The translations under genes and the position numbers were made by a program. From assembly GCA_022009935.1 (NCBI GenBank), contig CP091731.1, positions 1,302,001 through 1,366,000 on the forward strand: a stretch of DNA of 64,000 nt. Reading direction: 5' to 3'. The stretch comes from Candidatus Melainabacteria bacterium (GTDB lineage Bacteria; Cyanobacteriota; Vampirovibrionia; Gastranaerophilales; Gastranaerophilaceae). Shown here one piece after another: positions 50,090-59,755 of this stretch (its first letter is position 1; each line of letters starts with the position of its first letter). A model generated the notes under the pieces. It searched no databases and had not been told where the DNA came from. It worked only from the letters and a program-made list of their open reading frames with translations.

Positions 50090-50320
50090 TTATCTAACGG
50101 GTTTGTGCCCTTCATCCTTTCTATTTTTTCGCCAATGTGGAATGACTTTTGTTTTGATTTTGCATTGAAGTCCAATTAACGCTTTTTACTAAATGTTTTT
50201 GTTTTAGTTTTGTATAACGGGCTATTACCTTTCATCCTTTCTATTTTTTCACCAACGTGGAATGACTTTTGTTTTGATTTTGCATTGAAGTCCAATTGGT
50301 ACTTCCTAATACCGTTTATC
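50090..50320 (+). repeat. Repeat family A, two tandem copies
   Basis: Units near 50092 (AACGGGTTTGTGCCCTTC) and 50215 (AACGGGCTATTACCTTTC). The first touches the start codon of fixC, as another unit touches thrB and another the gene at 47656, so these repeats often sit immediately upstream of starts. Confidence 0.8.
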
Positions 50321-50329
50321 ATAATAAAC

Positions 50330-50525
50330 TTAAATTTGTGCAACCCATACGCAGTCGTGAACAATTATCACTTAACGAAACATCGTCAAAGCCAAGTTTG
50401 TTTGAACATTGGGCTTTGCCCAATGTGAGTTACGCAGGCTTGAGTTGAGTTTAGTGAAAATGTGAACGACAAGTCGGGTTAGGTTTTGTGCAACTTTGCC
50501 ACCAAAAGTTGCCCCGTCCGGAGGA
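50330..50525 (-). repeat. Repeat family C, inverted variant copy
   Basis: Reverse complement of the 14515-14715 variant, with CATTGGGCTTTGCCCAATG and GTTGCCCCGTCCGGAGGAC. No coding evidence. Confidence 0.75.
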
Positions 50526-50579
50526 CATTATATTTAATTTAATTTTATTAACTTTTAATTTTTTATTTACCATTTTTTC

Positions 50580-50830
50580 CTTTTTATATAACGGGCTGCG
50601 GATTCGTTGTTGGCTTCGCCTGATTGTGAGGATAGGCGTGAGCCGTGCGTAAAACAAAGCCAAAACGGCTCAGTTTTGGATTTGTTTGTAGCAGTTAATA
50701 GGCGACGTAAGAGTTTTCGAAGAAAACTCCACAGGAGCAAAAACTGAACGGAGTGAAATAATTTTGTGAAAAAATTATGAAACGAAGTTGCATAGTTCCG
50801 AACCCGACGTAATCCAAGACAGTGCCCCTC
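50580..50830 (-). repeat. Repeat family D, inverted copy
   Basis: Matches the reverse complement of 14838-15185: TTCCGAACCCGACGTAATCC, AGTTTTCGAAGAAAACTCC (itself a palindrome TTTTCGAAGAAAA) and GGCTTCGCCTGATTGTGAGG. Ends next to a family A fragment at 50840. Confidence 0.75.
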
Positions 50831-50900
50831 CTTTCTACTCTTCCACCAATGTGGAATGATTTCTATATATTTTAGCTTATTTTACCATCCGATTAAATAC

Positions 50901-51134
50901 TATATTTCCATTATATTTAATGAAATATTTCCAATTTGCAAAAGTTCGTCTTTTAAATCAAAAATGACATCTTGATTAATAATTTCAAGTATAATAAGGC
51001 CACTGTTTGAGCAACTTCCGGCCTCGTTATGATAAGGTATTCCAAGCCTTGTTTTTTATAAAACAGCCGTACCGTGTTAAAACATTTTGCACCAATGTTG
51101 CGTTATCATTTCTATTCTCAAGTTTTATTGCCAT
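50901..51134 (-). CDS. TM1266-type iron-only hydrogenase regulator, one or more frameshifts
   Basis: Reconstructed protein of about 77 residues: MAIKLENRNDNATLVQNVLT, RYGCFIKTRLGIPYHNEAGS, then SGLIILEIINQDVIFDLKDE and LLQIGNISLNIMEI. This follows the ACT-like TM1266 pattern (N-R, RLGIPY, GLIILE, L-NI--I). Family members sit near FeFe-hydrogenase and radical-SAM maturase genes. ATG 51132-51134; stop 50901. Shifts near 51060 and 51010. No hydrogenase gene is in the window, so the link is inferred. Confidence 0.6.
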
Positions 51135-51226
51135 AATATAAATCAATTTTGCCCACCTTTCAAAAAATATAGACATCGGGTAAATAATTCATCACCCGAT
51201 GTCTTAAAAGAACAATTATTCAATAT

Positions 51227-51671
51227 TTATTTTTTTTGAGTCATCTTTTTTTCTTCCTGCATTTTTGGAAGATTTAATGTCAAAATGCCATGTTCAAGTT
51301 TAGCCTTTACACTATCAACATTTATCTCTTGAGGGAAATGAATAGTTCTATTGTACATTCCATAGCGAAATTCAGATTTGTGGTATTTCTTATTGTTTTC
51401 TTCTTTTTCTTCACTTTTTTTGAGCATGGATTTTTAAGCTGGATTTTGTTACGTCTAAGTCGATATCTTCTTTTTTATCCCTGGAAGTTCAGCTTTTATT
51501 TTATATTCGTTATCAAATTCCTGAATATCAACAGGCATTGTCATCCCTTGAGTGTCAACGTTAAACAAATATTCAGGAAACATGTTGTCAAAACTTTTGT
51601 GTAAAACATGTTCAATTTCGTCGTTAATTGTGCTAAAGAAAGTATCCGGTTTTTTTTATTAAATATTTCAT
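51227..51671 (-). CDS. Hsp20/alpha-crystallin small heat shock protein, frameshifted
   Basis: ATP-independent holdase. After a shift near 51650: STINDEIEHVLHKSFDNMFP, then MTMPVDIQEFDNEYKIKAEL, PGIKKEDIDLDVTKSSLKIH (alpha-crystallin core), a further shift, EFRYGMYNRTIHFPQEINVD, and KLEHGILTLNLPKMQ, with the conserved GIL (GxL) motif. About 147 residues. GGAG ribosome site before ATG 51669-51671. Single gene, no visible CIRCE-like operator. Confidence 0.88.
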
Positions 51672-51873
51672 TCTTTTATCTCCATATAGGTCTTACCTAT
51701 ATCATTGTTTACAATAATATAAACTATTACATTAGCCAAAGTGGCTAATTAGAAGATAAATTTAAGTTCAATAAAAACACTAAAGTCCAATCAATTGTAT
51801 TTAATGGAAGGTGGAAAATCCAATCATACATGCTTGTTTTTTATATAAACTTACTTAATGAAAGCGTTGAAGT

Positions 51874-52170
51874 TCAATTATGCATCTTACTTTTTATATT
51901 CTCAATAATAGCATTTACAAGAAAATCGTAAGATTTCATGTTTTTAACATCAGAAGAAAATTCACGCATTAAAGTTTCTTCAACCATATTTCGCAAAGCA
52001 CTTTCACTTGCGATGACATCTTCATTGTTAGCGTTATTACATATTAAATCCACATAACTTGATTTAATTTTATAATCTCTTATTTTTGAAAACATAATCC
52101 AGTTAATATGTGGTCGTTTAAGTTTTGTAACTGTTTTAACTATTTTTAAATTTTTAGGATTAAACATCAT
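51874..52170 (-). CDS. Unknown protein, 98 aa
   Basis: MMFNPKNLKIVKTVTKLKRP, HINWIMFSKIRDYKIKSSYV, DLICNNANNEDVIASESALR, NMVEETLMREFSSDVKNMKS. Basic N-terminus, helical C-terminus, intact frame. Preceded by GGAGGAATG. The 200 bp downstream to Hsp20 holds a repeat-like stretch (TTGAAGTTCAATTATGCATC). Family not recognised. Confidence 0.55.
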   Translation of the reverse strand: MMFNPKNLKIVKTVTKLKRPHINWIMFSKIRDYKIKSSYVDLICNNANNEDVIASESALRNMVEETLMREFSSDVKNMKSYDFLVNAIIENIKSKMHN

Positions 52171-52304
52171 TCCTCCGATTTTAATGTACGGATATATTGC
52201 TTACTTTTATAATTACATTTGCTTAAAGTTCCGTCAAGAAAAAAATTTACCTTTTTTTGTGCAGATGTTACAAAAAATTTACAAAAATCGCTTTATGCCA
52301 ATAA

Positions 52305-52649
52305 TTAAGCGATGTTTTTATAAGTTATAATATAAATGTTTGTGTTTAAATCTATTTGCGTATTGTAAATTTTATTTAATAAATTTTTAATATTTTCTAT
52401 GCTTTGCATTTGCAATTTTGCAAATTGCAAGATACTAAAGTCAAGTTCTCCAAGTTTTATAGAATAGACATCTTTTAGAATAATACCTTTTCTTAAGATT
52501 TTTCTCCAACTCTAATGTCAACAAGATCCATTTTTTTTATAATAATTTAAATAAACATCATCTAATCGAAATGCTATTTTGGGATAAATATCATCTTCAT
52601 TAATTATTTCATTTTCCATAAAAAGAGGAAAATTAATAGTTTTTGACAT
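52305..52649 (-). CDS. Unknown protein, about 115 aa, frameshifted
   Basis: MSKTINFPLFMENEIINEDD, IYPKIAFRLDDVYLNYYKK, then a shift near 52533 to MDLVDIRVGEK and KKGIILKDVYSIKLGELDFS, QFAKLQMQSIENIKNLLNKI. Small, acidic then basic, helical C-terminus. AAAGGATTTT lies 8 bases or more before the start. Family not recognised. Confidence 0.45.
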
Positions 52650-52765
52650 AGCTATAAAATCCTTTCAACCATTATTTTAAATATATATATATTCTTTGTC
52701 AAAATTTATCTTAATAATCATACACAAATTATTTACAAATTAAAAATTTTTTTTACCATTTTTAT

Positions 52766-52989
52766 ATGGGCAAAGCAAAAAAAAGAAATTTTGATAGATG
52801 TAAACATTTATACTCTATGTGTATGAAGCGTGAAGATGCAATCACAAAAGTCATTGAACGCCTTAATAACAACGTTTTTGATGTTGAATCAAAAACCTCA
52901 TAACCCTTTTTGGCTTGCATCCTGAAGAATTATCTGAAAATGGAGCAAGTTGGGAAAGTGTTAAACTTGTGGATAGATATGTTTTTTAA
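52766..52989 (+). CDS. Unknown small protein, about 74 aa, one frameshift
   Basis: MGKAKKRNFDRCKHLYSMCM then KREDAITKVIERLNNNVFDV, a shift near 52900, ITLFGLHPEELSENGASWES and VKLVDRYVF. The middle helix-turn (LFGLHPEELSENG) resembles a small helical bundle. No clear ribosome site; the second Met (CMKRED) may be the start. Family not recognised. Confidence 0.4.
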
Positions 52990-53175
52990 GTTTTGTAAAC
53001 TTGATATACAGAAAGCTTAACATTTCTTAATATTGAAAAGCATTGCTATTGTTGCAATACAGCTTTTTTGTATGTTTTTTTTGAAAAATATTAAAAAGAA
53101 AAAGGCAATTAATTATATACGATTGTTTTAATATATACATAAGTAGTACATAAAAACAAACGGAGGAAATACAAA

Positions 53176-53367
53176 ATGGCAAGAGTTTTAATATCAATGC
53201 CCGAAGATTTTTTAAATAAGATAGACAAAATGGCAGACAGCGAAAATCGTAGCCGTAGCGAATTAATTCGTGAAGCACTAAGAACTTATATGGGAAAACA
53301 AAAAATTCGTAACAATGCTTTGGCTGTTAAAAATGCAGATATTTTAGAAGCGTTGTTGGCAGAATAA
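53176..53367 (+). CDS. Ribbon-helix-helix (CopG-type) DNA-binding protein
   Basis: MARVLISMPEDFLNKIDKMA (strand and helix 1), then DSENRSRSELIREALRTYMG (helix 2 with RSRSELIREA, the hallmark), and a 20-residue tail ending ADILEALLAE. 63 residues. Strong ribosome site GGAGG 10 bases before ATG. Homodimeric repressor by family knowledge. No toxin gene follows, so antitoxin use is unsupported. A 49-bp tandem repeat starts three bases after the stop. Confidence 0.88.
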   Translation: MARVLISMPEDFLNKIDKMADSENRSRSELIREALRTYMGKQKIRNNALAVKNADILEALLAE

Positions 53368-53370
53368 TTT

Positions 53371-53545
53371 AGGCATTACATTAAGATTTGGTTTGGTGGA
53401 AAATTTAATAGACTTTCAAAGGCGTTACTTAAGATTTGGTTTGGTAGAAAATTTAATAAAATATTCAAAGGCGTTACTTAAGATTTGGTTTGGTGGAAAA
53501 TTTAATAAAATATTCAAAGGCGTTACTTAAAGATTTGGTTTAAAA
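53371..53545 (+). repeat. Tandem repeat, 49-bp unit, about 3.5 copies
   Basis: Units begin at 53371, 53421, 53470 and 53519: GGCGTTACTTAAGATTTGG, TTTGGTGGAAAATTTAAT, AAAATATTCAAA. First unit differs at the start (GGCATTACATTAAG). Directly follows the RHH gene; may be iterated operators bound by that protein (inference) or a 3' UTR expansion. Confidence 0.88.
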
Positions 53546-53581
53546 AAATAATAAAATTGAGAAAAGTTGAAAATGGGATAA

Positions 53582-53613
53582 TGAAACAAGTTTTAAAACT
53601 TGTTTCATTTTTT
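53582..53613 (+). terminator. Terminator before the P-loop ATPase gene
   Basis: TGAAACAAGTTTT / AAAACTTGTTTCA is a perfect 13-bp palindrome followed by TTTTTT. Confidence 0.9.
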
Positions 53614-53702
53614 ATATATGGAGGGATGTAAAAATATAAATTTTTTGATAAACTGGAATTAAAATAGCAAAATGGAGAGAGTTAAAGCTCTAAGATAAAA
53701 CA

Positions 53703-54371
53703 ATGGAAAATAAAAGAATAGTTGAAATATATTCAGGTGCCTACGCTTCAGGTAAATCAGAAACAGCAATCAATCGTGCATATCAGTATATAAAAATGGG
53801 CAAGCCGATAACTCTTGTTGATTTGGACACGGTTGAGCCGGCTTATTGTTTACGTCCTTTGGTGCCGAAACTTGAGGAAGACGGAATAAAGGTGGTTGCA
53901 CAAACTGACAGATTTGGACTTGGTGAAGCTGCAAGTTATGTTACACAAGAACAAGTGATGGTGCTCAAAAATAATCAGACTGACATAATTATTGATGTAG
54001 GGTATGGAGCATCCGGACTTGATATACTTGATATTTTGCAAGGAATTGAGGATGAAACGGATGTTCGTAATTATCTTGTTGTCAACACTTCAAAATTTGA
54101 GACAAAAGATGAAGAAAGTATTAAAGAATATTTGGATATTGCAAAAGGCTGTGGAGATAGACCTTATAAGTGTTTTGACGGACTTATATCAAACACTCAT
54201 TTTGGGGATGAAACGACTAAAGATGATGTTATGAACGGTTATGAAATTTTGAAAAACGTTTCAAAAGATGTTGGTATTCCTATATTTGCAATAGGCATGG
54301 CAGATTTCTTGGCAAAAGATGTTGAAACGTTGCAACACGACAACACACCCATTTGGGTGTATCGTCGATGA
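53703..54371 (+). CDS. P-loop NTPase (CobQ/MinD-like), 222 aa
   Basis: RIVEIYSGAYASGKSETAIN holds a GxxASGKS Walker A; PITLVDLDTVEPAYCLRP follows the deviant-ParA/CobQ order; DIIIDVGYGASGLDIL is the Walker B-like strand; NYLVVNTSKFETKD and CFDGLISNTHFGDET complete the fold. Intact frame, ATG 53703. Resembles MinD/CobQ-type ATPases, but the specific role is unknown. Alone between a terminator and a convergent gene. Confidence 0.7.
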   Translation: MENKRIVEIYSGAYASGKSETAINRAYQYIKMGKPITLVDLDTVEPAYCLRPLVPKLEEDGIKVVAQTDRFGLGEAASYVTQEQVMVLKNNQTDIIIDVGYGASGLDILDILQGIEDETDVRNYLVVNTSKFETKDEESIKEYLDIAKGCGDRPYKCFDGLISNTHFGDETTKDDVMNGYEILKNVSKDVGIPIFAIGMADFLAKDVETLQHDNTPIWVYRR

Positions 54372-54398
54372 TGCCAAATGCTATGTGGTGATAATAAA

Positions 54399-57300
54399 CT
54401 AAGAATAAAACTCTTGCTTTTTTATATCGATTTTTGGAACATAGTAGTGTTTATCTATACCAAATACATCTTTTTGAGAAGCGTCTGATGGGTAAGTTGA
54501 TAAAACCTCTCCTTTTTTAATAAACAAAGTGTTGCTATTTTGTGGGTTTGCTGCAAGGGTGTTATAATAATGGCTCCAAGCATGGCTATATGTGTATAAA
54601 GTGCTTTTTATTATAAAGTTTTCTTTATTTGAATCAGGATTTTGTGCTTCATCAAAAAATAGACTTAATAAATCATTATATGTCCAGCCACCTTTATTAT
54701 ATTTTCTTAACGCATAAGAAATCGGATCTTGAGAATCTGTCAATGGTTTTAATGACTCGTTAGATGATGATAAGCTTAATGCATAGGTATTTTCTTTTTT
54801 AAATTGCTGTTTTAAATAAGCTTCGTTTGCTGTAATATTTTGATTAAAAATACCGTATGTATCTGCTGAAATATCTGCTTTTGTATTTTTTCGTGTTCTG
54901 TTTAATGCCGCAAGAAGAGATAAACAAGCCATAGCCGGTGAAATATGTTCTTCATTTACTGTTGTAGTTGCTTTTTCAACAATATCTTTTGGAAATGTTA
55001 CTTTGTTGTTATTTTTTAACGTAATTGAAATGTCACCATTTTTATCCATTGAAAATCGGCTCATTATAAATAATTTTAATTCCGGGTCGTAATTAAACTC
55101 TTTAAGTTTTGATATAAGCCAACAGTTTCCAATTGCTTGCTTACCGTTTGGTCTTTGTTCACCAAAAGATATTCAATTTGTTTATGGCTTAAATCAGTTT
55201 TAATTCGTTGATTTGTTCCTTGATAACCAAGATAATTTTGATCACCTTCTTTAAAAATTTCACACCTGTCTGTTGTTCTTGGTATGCGATAATCGTGTGA
55301 TAAGTTGCTAAAATCAAGACTTACAGCTTTATTTGCATATTGTTTTAAAACAGGGCGAATTGTTAAAAGCATTTCGTTATCACATTTGTTGTCATTCGTT
55401 AAAAGTTCTTTTTAGATTACTATTGAGTGTACATTTATAAATAGAGCTTAAAAATCCATTGCGTTTATCCAAAGGCATTTGCTTTAATGCAATAACGGTT
55501 AAGTTATAAACACCGTCATCATAAATATCCCTATTATCTTCAGGTGTTAATATTTTAGCATTATCCTTTATAACATTTGCCAAGCCCTCCCAATTATCGT
55601 TGTATAATCCACGACTTATTTTTAAATCAATGAAATATTCAAGTTTAAATTGTTTATTTTCATTTTCAGAATCTCGCAATAACATAGCTTCATTAATACT
55701 TTTTAGTTGGTCATTTGTTAAAGATGACAAGTTTTTTGCAACAGCTATTTTCTGGTCTAAGATTAAATTTTTAACTTTATCTAAAACTTCTTTAAGTTCT
55801 TTAGGCTCCATAATTCCATTTTTAATAGCAGCTTTTGCTAAATCGTATTGAGCCTTGAAAGCATCCTTGTTATTACTAAGAGTTTGTAAAAATTTGGTTA
55901 TAATCTTTTTATCTTCTGCTTTTAATATACCTTTTCAACAGCAATTTGTGTAAGCTGTATAAAAAAATATCATTCAGGTTATCATCTTTCGCCAAAAATT
56001 TTAGCAAAGCAGCTTTGGCAAAAGCTTTTTGGGAATCGTCAGAGTCAGCGTTTATTTTATTCTTTAACATATCACGCATAAAGCTTTTCTGAGTAAGTAT
56101 AATCATATAATTCCTACTTGGAGAAAAAAAATTTTTCAAATATTTCATCATCTGCTTTTATAGCTGCTGCTAAATTGCATTGAGCCCTGAAACGACTAGT
56201 GCATTTGCTAGGAGTTTGTAAAAATTTGGTTATAATCTCTTTATCAGTCGGTTCTTCTGTATTTAATATACCTTTTTCAACAGCATCTGCTGCTAAATTG
56301 CATTGAAGCTTGAAAGTATCATTGTCTTTACTAGGAGTTTGCAAAAAAACATCTAATGCAACTTTGAGCGAGTTTTTGTTGATGTCCAGTACTCTAGCAA
56401 ATAACTTTAAGGAATCTAACTTGTTTTTTAGAACGCTATATTGTGTTTCTCTTGTAATCTTATCATCACTTGGAGAAAATAAATTTTTCAATATTTCATC
56501 ATTTTTATTAAGTGTTTGATTTTTCAAAGCTTGTTCAGCTAAATCGTATTGAGCCTTGAAAGCATCCTTGTCATCGCTAGGCTTTTTCAATAACTTGGTT
56601 ATAATCTCTTTATCTTCTGCCTTTAATATATCTTGTTCAACAGCAGTTTGTGTAAGGTTGTATTGCCATATAAGAAGGTCATCATTCTTGCTAGCATCTT
56701 TTGCCAAAAAATTTAGCAAAGCAGCTTTGGCAAAAGCTATTTGAGAATCGTCAGAGTCAGTGTTTATTGTACTCTTTAACATAGTAGATATGACGCAATA
56801 CTGATAAAATCTAATACATTCATTATCACTTGGAGAAAATAAATTTTCAAATATTTCATCATCTGCTTTTATAGCTTTTGCTAAATTGCATTGAGCCTTG
56901 AAAGTATCATAGTTATCACTAGGAGTTTGTAAAAATTTGGTTATAATATCTTTATCTTCTGCTTTCAATATACCTTTTGTAACAGCAGTTTGTGCTAAAT
57001 CACATTGAGCCTTGAAAGTATCATTGTCTTTGCTAGGAGTTTGCAAAAAAACATCTAATGCAACTTTGAGCGAGTCTTTGATGTAGTCCGGTATTGGTAA
57101 ACTATTTTCAGTAAATGACTTTAAGGAATCTAACTTGTTTTTTAGAACGCTATATTGTGTTTCTCTTGTAATCTTATCATCACTTGGAGAAAATAAATTT
57201 TTCAATATTTCATCATTTTTATTAAGTGTTTGATTTTTCAAAGCTTGTTCAGCTAAATCGTATTGAACTTTAAAAACATCTTTGTCATTACTGGGATTTT

Positions 57301-57735
57301 TCAAAAAAGCTTCTAATGCAATAGTTATTGTGTTTTGAGTGCTATTGTTTTGAGTGCTATCGTTTTGAGTGCTATTGTTTTTAAAGTTATCAAGCAAATT
57401 GAATATCAAGTCCACCTGCTTAAATATAAGGTCTCTATCGTCATTTGGAGTGAAAAATTGTTCTAACCTACTTTTTTTTGTATCAGGGTTAGATACTTTT
57501 TTGATATTTTCATATTCCGTTACAAATGCATCATCCACTGGTGGCGGTGGTGGTGGAATAATATTCACCGGCAATGGCGGTGGCGGAGGAACATCATCCA
57601 CTTGTGGTGGTAGTGGTGGCAGAGGAATATCCACTGGTGGCAATGGTGGTGGCGGAGGAACATCATCCACTTGTGGTGGTAGTGGTGGCAGAGGAATATC
57701 CACTTGTGGCAATGGTGGTGGCGGAGGAACATCAT
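54399..57735 (-). CDS. Very large repeat protein with proline-rich N-terminus and possible C2-protease-like C-terminus; 5' end missing
   Basis: Starts inside a proline-rich tandem repeat (23-residue unit with PPPPPLP and VDIPLPPLPP). About 600 residues of a helical repeat follow (unit like FKAQCDLAQTAVTKGILKAE, KFLQTPSDNYDTF; LFSPSDDKITRETQYSVLKN), then a globular C-terminus of about 400 residues with LTIRPVLKQYANKAVSLDFS, DKNGDISITLKNNNKVTFP and SHAWSHYYNTLAANPQNSNT. The HAWSH / NPQNS order resembles the His and Asn blocks of calpain-like C2 proteases; a matching Cys is not certain. Shifts at several points. The N-terminus is replaced by rpsJ at 57736, so the gene is truncated. Confidence 0.6.
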
Positions 57736-57739
57736 AGAC

Positions 57740-58039
57740 AAAGAATAAGAGTTTGCTTGAAAGCATATGACCATAAGTTTTATAGACGTTTCCGCCGCAA
57801 AAATCGTTGAAACGGCAAAAAGAACTGACGCAAAAGTGGCAGGTCCTATTCCGTTGCCGACCAAAAGACGTGTATATTGCGTTTTGAGAAGTCCTCACGT
57901 TGATAAGAAATCAAGAGAACACTTCGAAATGAGAACTCACAAGAGAATCATCGATATATACGAACCTACGGCACAAACGACAGACGAACTCAGCAGAATG
58001 GATTTGCCCGCAGGTGTGGACATCGAAGTTAAGTTATAG
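57740..58039 (+). CDS. rpsJ: 30S ribosomal protein S10, start lost at junction, one frameshift
   Basis: QRIRVCLKAYDHKF, then, after a one-T shift at about 57782, IDVSAAKIVETAKRTDAKVA, GPIPLPTKRRVYCVLRSPHV and DKKSREHFEMRTHKRIIDIY, ending LPAGVDIEVKL. No start codon remains in front of QRIRV, because the preceding bases belong to the proline-rich gene. Sequence is of the cyanobacterial type (YCVLRSPHVDK, SREHFE). First gene of the S10 block. Confidence 0.93.
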
Positions 58040-58140
58040 TAGATAACTTAATCACATACAATTAAAAGGGAACTCCCCCGATATTGAATGTGATCTGCGA
58101 GTCAAAAGGTAACGCAGCGCTCACAAAAGAAAGGTATAAT

Positions 58141-58776
58141 ATGACACTCGGAGTAATTGGAAAAAAATTGGGAATGACCCAAGTTTTTGACGAAAACGGT
58201 CTTGCAATTCCCGTAACTGTTATCAAGGTAGAACCTTTAACAGTAACACAAGTAAAAACAGTAGATACAGATGGCTATAATGCAATTCAAACAGGTGTAG
58301 TTCCTGCAAAGGAAAAACACTTGACGAAGGCAGAAATTGGTCACTTTGCAAAAAACAAACTTGAAAACTTCAGACACCTTCAAGAATTCAGAGTAGATAA
58401 TCCTGAAGCATACGAAGTTGGACAAAAAATTGATTTATCCGTATTAGAAAACGTAGCGAAAGTTGACGTAACAGGAAAGTCTGTAGGTAAAGGTTTCCAA
58501 GGTACGGTAAAAAGATGGAACTTTTCAAGAGGACCGATGGGACATGGTTCAAAGAATCACAGAGAACCCGGTTCAATCGGTGCAGGCACTACCCCTGGTA
58601 GAGTCATTAAAGGTAAGAGAATGGCTGGAAACATGGGTAATGAAAGAGTTACGATTACCAAATTGACAGTTGTAAAAGTAGATAACGAAAACAACTTGTT
58701 GTTGGTAAAAGGTTCGGTACCGGGTCCGGAAGGTAAATTAGTTACCGTAGTACCCTCGAGAGTTAAATGGAACTAA
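58141..58776 (+). CDS. rplC: 50S ribosomal protein L3
   Basis: MTLGVIGKKLGMTQVFDENG, LAIPVTVIKVEPLTVTQVKT at the N-terminus; GKGFQGTVKRWNFSRGPMGH, GSKNHREPGSIGAGTTPGRV and GKRMAGNMGNERVTITKL are the conserved rRNA-binding extension. 211 residues from ATG 58141, which follows AAAGG. Intact frame. Confidence 0.96.
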   Translation: MTLGVIGKKLGMTQVFDENGLAIPVTVIKVEPLTVTQVKTVDTDGYNAIQTGVVPAKEKHLTKAEIGHFAKNKLENFRHLQEFRVDNPEAYEVGQKIDLSVLENVAKVDVTGKSVGKGFQGTVKRWNFSRGPMGHGSKNHREPGSIGAGTTPGRVIKGKRMAGNMGNERVTITKLTVVKVDNENNLLLVKGSVPGPEGKLVTVVPSRVKWN

Positions 58777-58801
58777 CTCTTAACTATAAGGAATGAAAAT
58801 C

Positions 58802-59440
58802 ATGACAAAAGAAGTTTCAATATTAAGTACAGACGGAAAACAGGTCGGACAAATATCTTTAGATGAAAAGGTATTCGGTGTTGAACCTAATATTCACGTA
58901 ATGCACATGGCAGTAAGAAGACAACTCAACAATGGTCGTCAAGGTTCAGCATGTGCAAAAACAAGAGCCTGAAGTATCAGGCGGCGGAAAGAAACCTTGG
59001 AAACAAAAGGGAACAGGTAGAGCCAGAGCAGGTTCAACAAGAAGCCCGTTGTTTGAAGGTGGTGGTGTAATCTTTGGACCCTAAGCCGAGAGATTACGAT
59101 TTCCAAATGCCTCAAAAAGCAAGAAGACTTGCATTGAGATCGGCACTTTCAGCAAGAGTAGAAAACACAGTTTTGGTAAAAGATTTCTCACAAATCACAG
59201 AACCGAAAACAAAATTGATGACTCAAGCATTGAAGGCATTGAACGTTGCAGGCAAAGTGCTTGTAGTAGCAGATACAAAAGCAGCAGAAAATGCACATTT
59301 GGAATTGGCAGCAAGAAACCTTCCTTCAGTGAAAGTTATTCTTCCTGCAAATTTAAACGTAAAAGACTTATTGGAAGCAGACTCGGTTATCTTGACTGAA
59401 GGCTGCAGTCAATGAAATAACTGAGAGGTTATCGAAATAA
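58802..59440 (+). CDS. rplD: 50S ribosomal protein L4, frameshifted
   Basis: MTKEVSILSTDGKQVGQISL, then HMAVRRQLNNGRQGSACAKT, a shift near 58965, GGGKKPWKQKGTGRARAGST, RSPLFEGGGVIFGP, a shift near 59085, PRDYDFQMPQKARRLALRSA, ending, after another shift, NEITERLSK. The GGGKKPWKQKGTGRAR loop is the peptide-exit-tunnel extension. About 211 residues. Its stop shares a base with the rplW start. Confidence 0.94.
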
Positions 59441-59749
59441 TGAGCAACTTAAAACAAAACAAGGAAAAATTATACGACGTAATTAAACGTCCTATAATTA
59501 CAGAAAAATCAATGGCAGCGACAACACTCAACAAATATACGTTTGAAGTATTGCCGACAGCGACAAAAGTAGAAATCGCACAAGCCGTTGAAGCCTGCAT
59601 ATCCGGGCAGAAAGGTAACAAAGGTAACTACGGTATACCAACCCTCACACGCAAAGAGAGTAGGATACTCAGTAGGAAGAACGCAATCCGGAAAGAAAGC
59701 AATCGTAACGATTGAAGGCGAACCTTTGGAAGAATTAACGGGGGCATAG
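59440..59749 (+). CDS. rplW: 50S ribosomal protein L23, frameshifted
   Basis: MSNLKQNKEKLYDVIKRPII, TEKSMAATTLNKYTFEVLPT, ATKVEIAQAVEA are normal; shifts near 59600, 59625 and 59665 break the loop and the GRTQSGKKAIVTIEGEPLEE end. About 103 residues. Binding site for trigger factor and SRP at the tunnel exit. Stop 59747-59749; rplB follows six bases on. Confidence 0.92.
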
Positions 59750-59755
59750 TAAAAA

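Noticed and set aside
53176..54371. Type II toxin-antitoxin pair with the RHH protein as antitoxin
   Set aside because: No toxin-like gene is adjacent; the next gene is a 222-residue P-loop ATPase behind a terminator.
57369..57737. Gly-rich + strand ORF opposite the polyproline tract
   Set aside because: Arises as the complement of proline codons; the minus-strand gene is continuous and explains the sequence.
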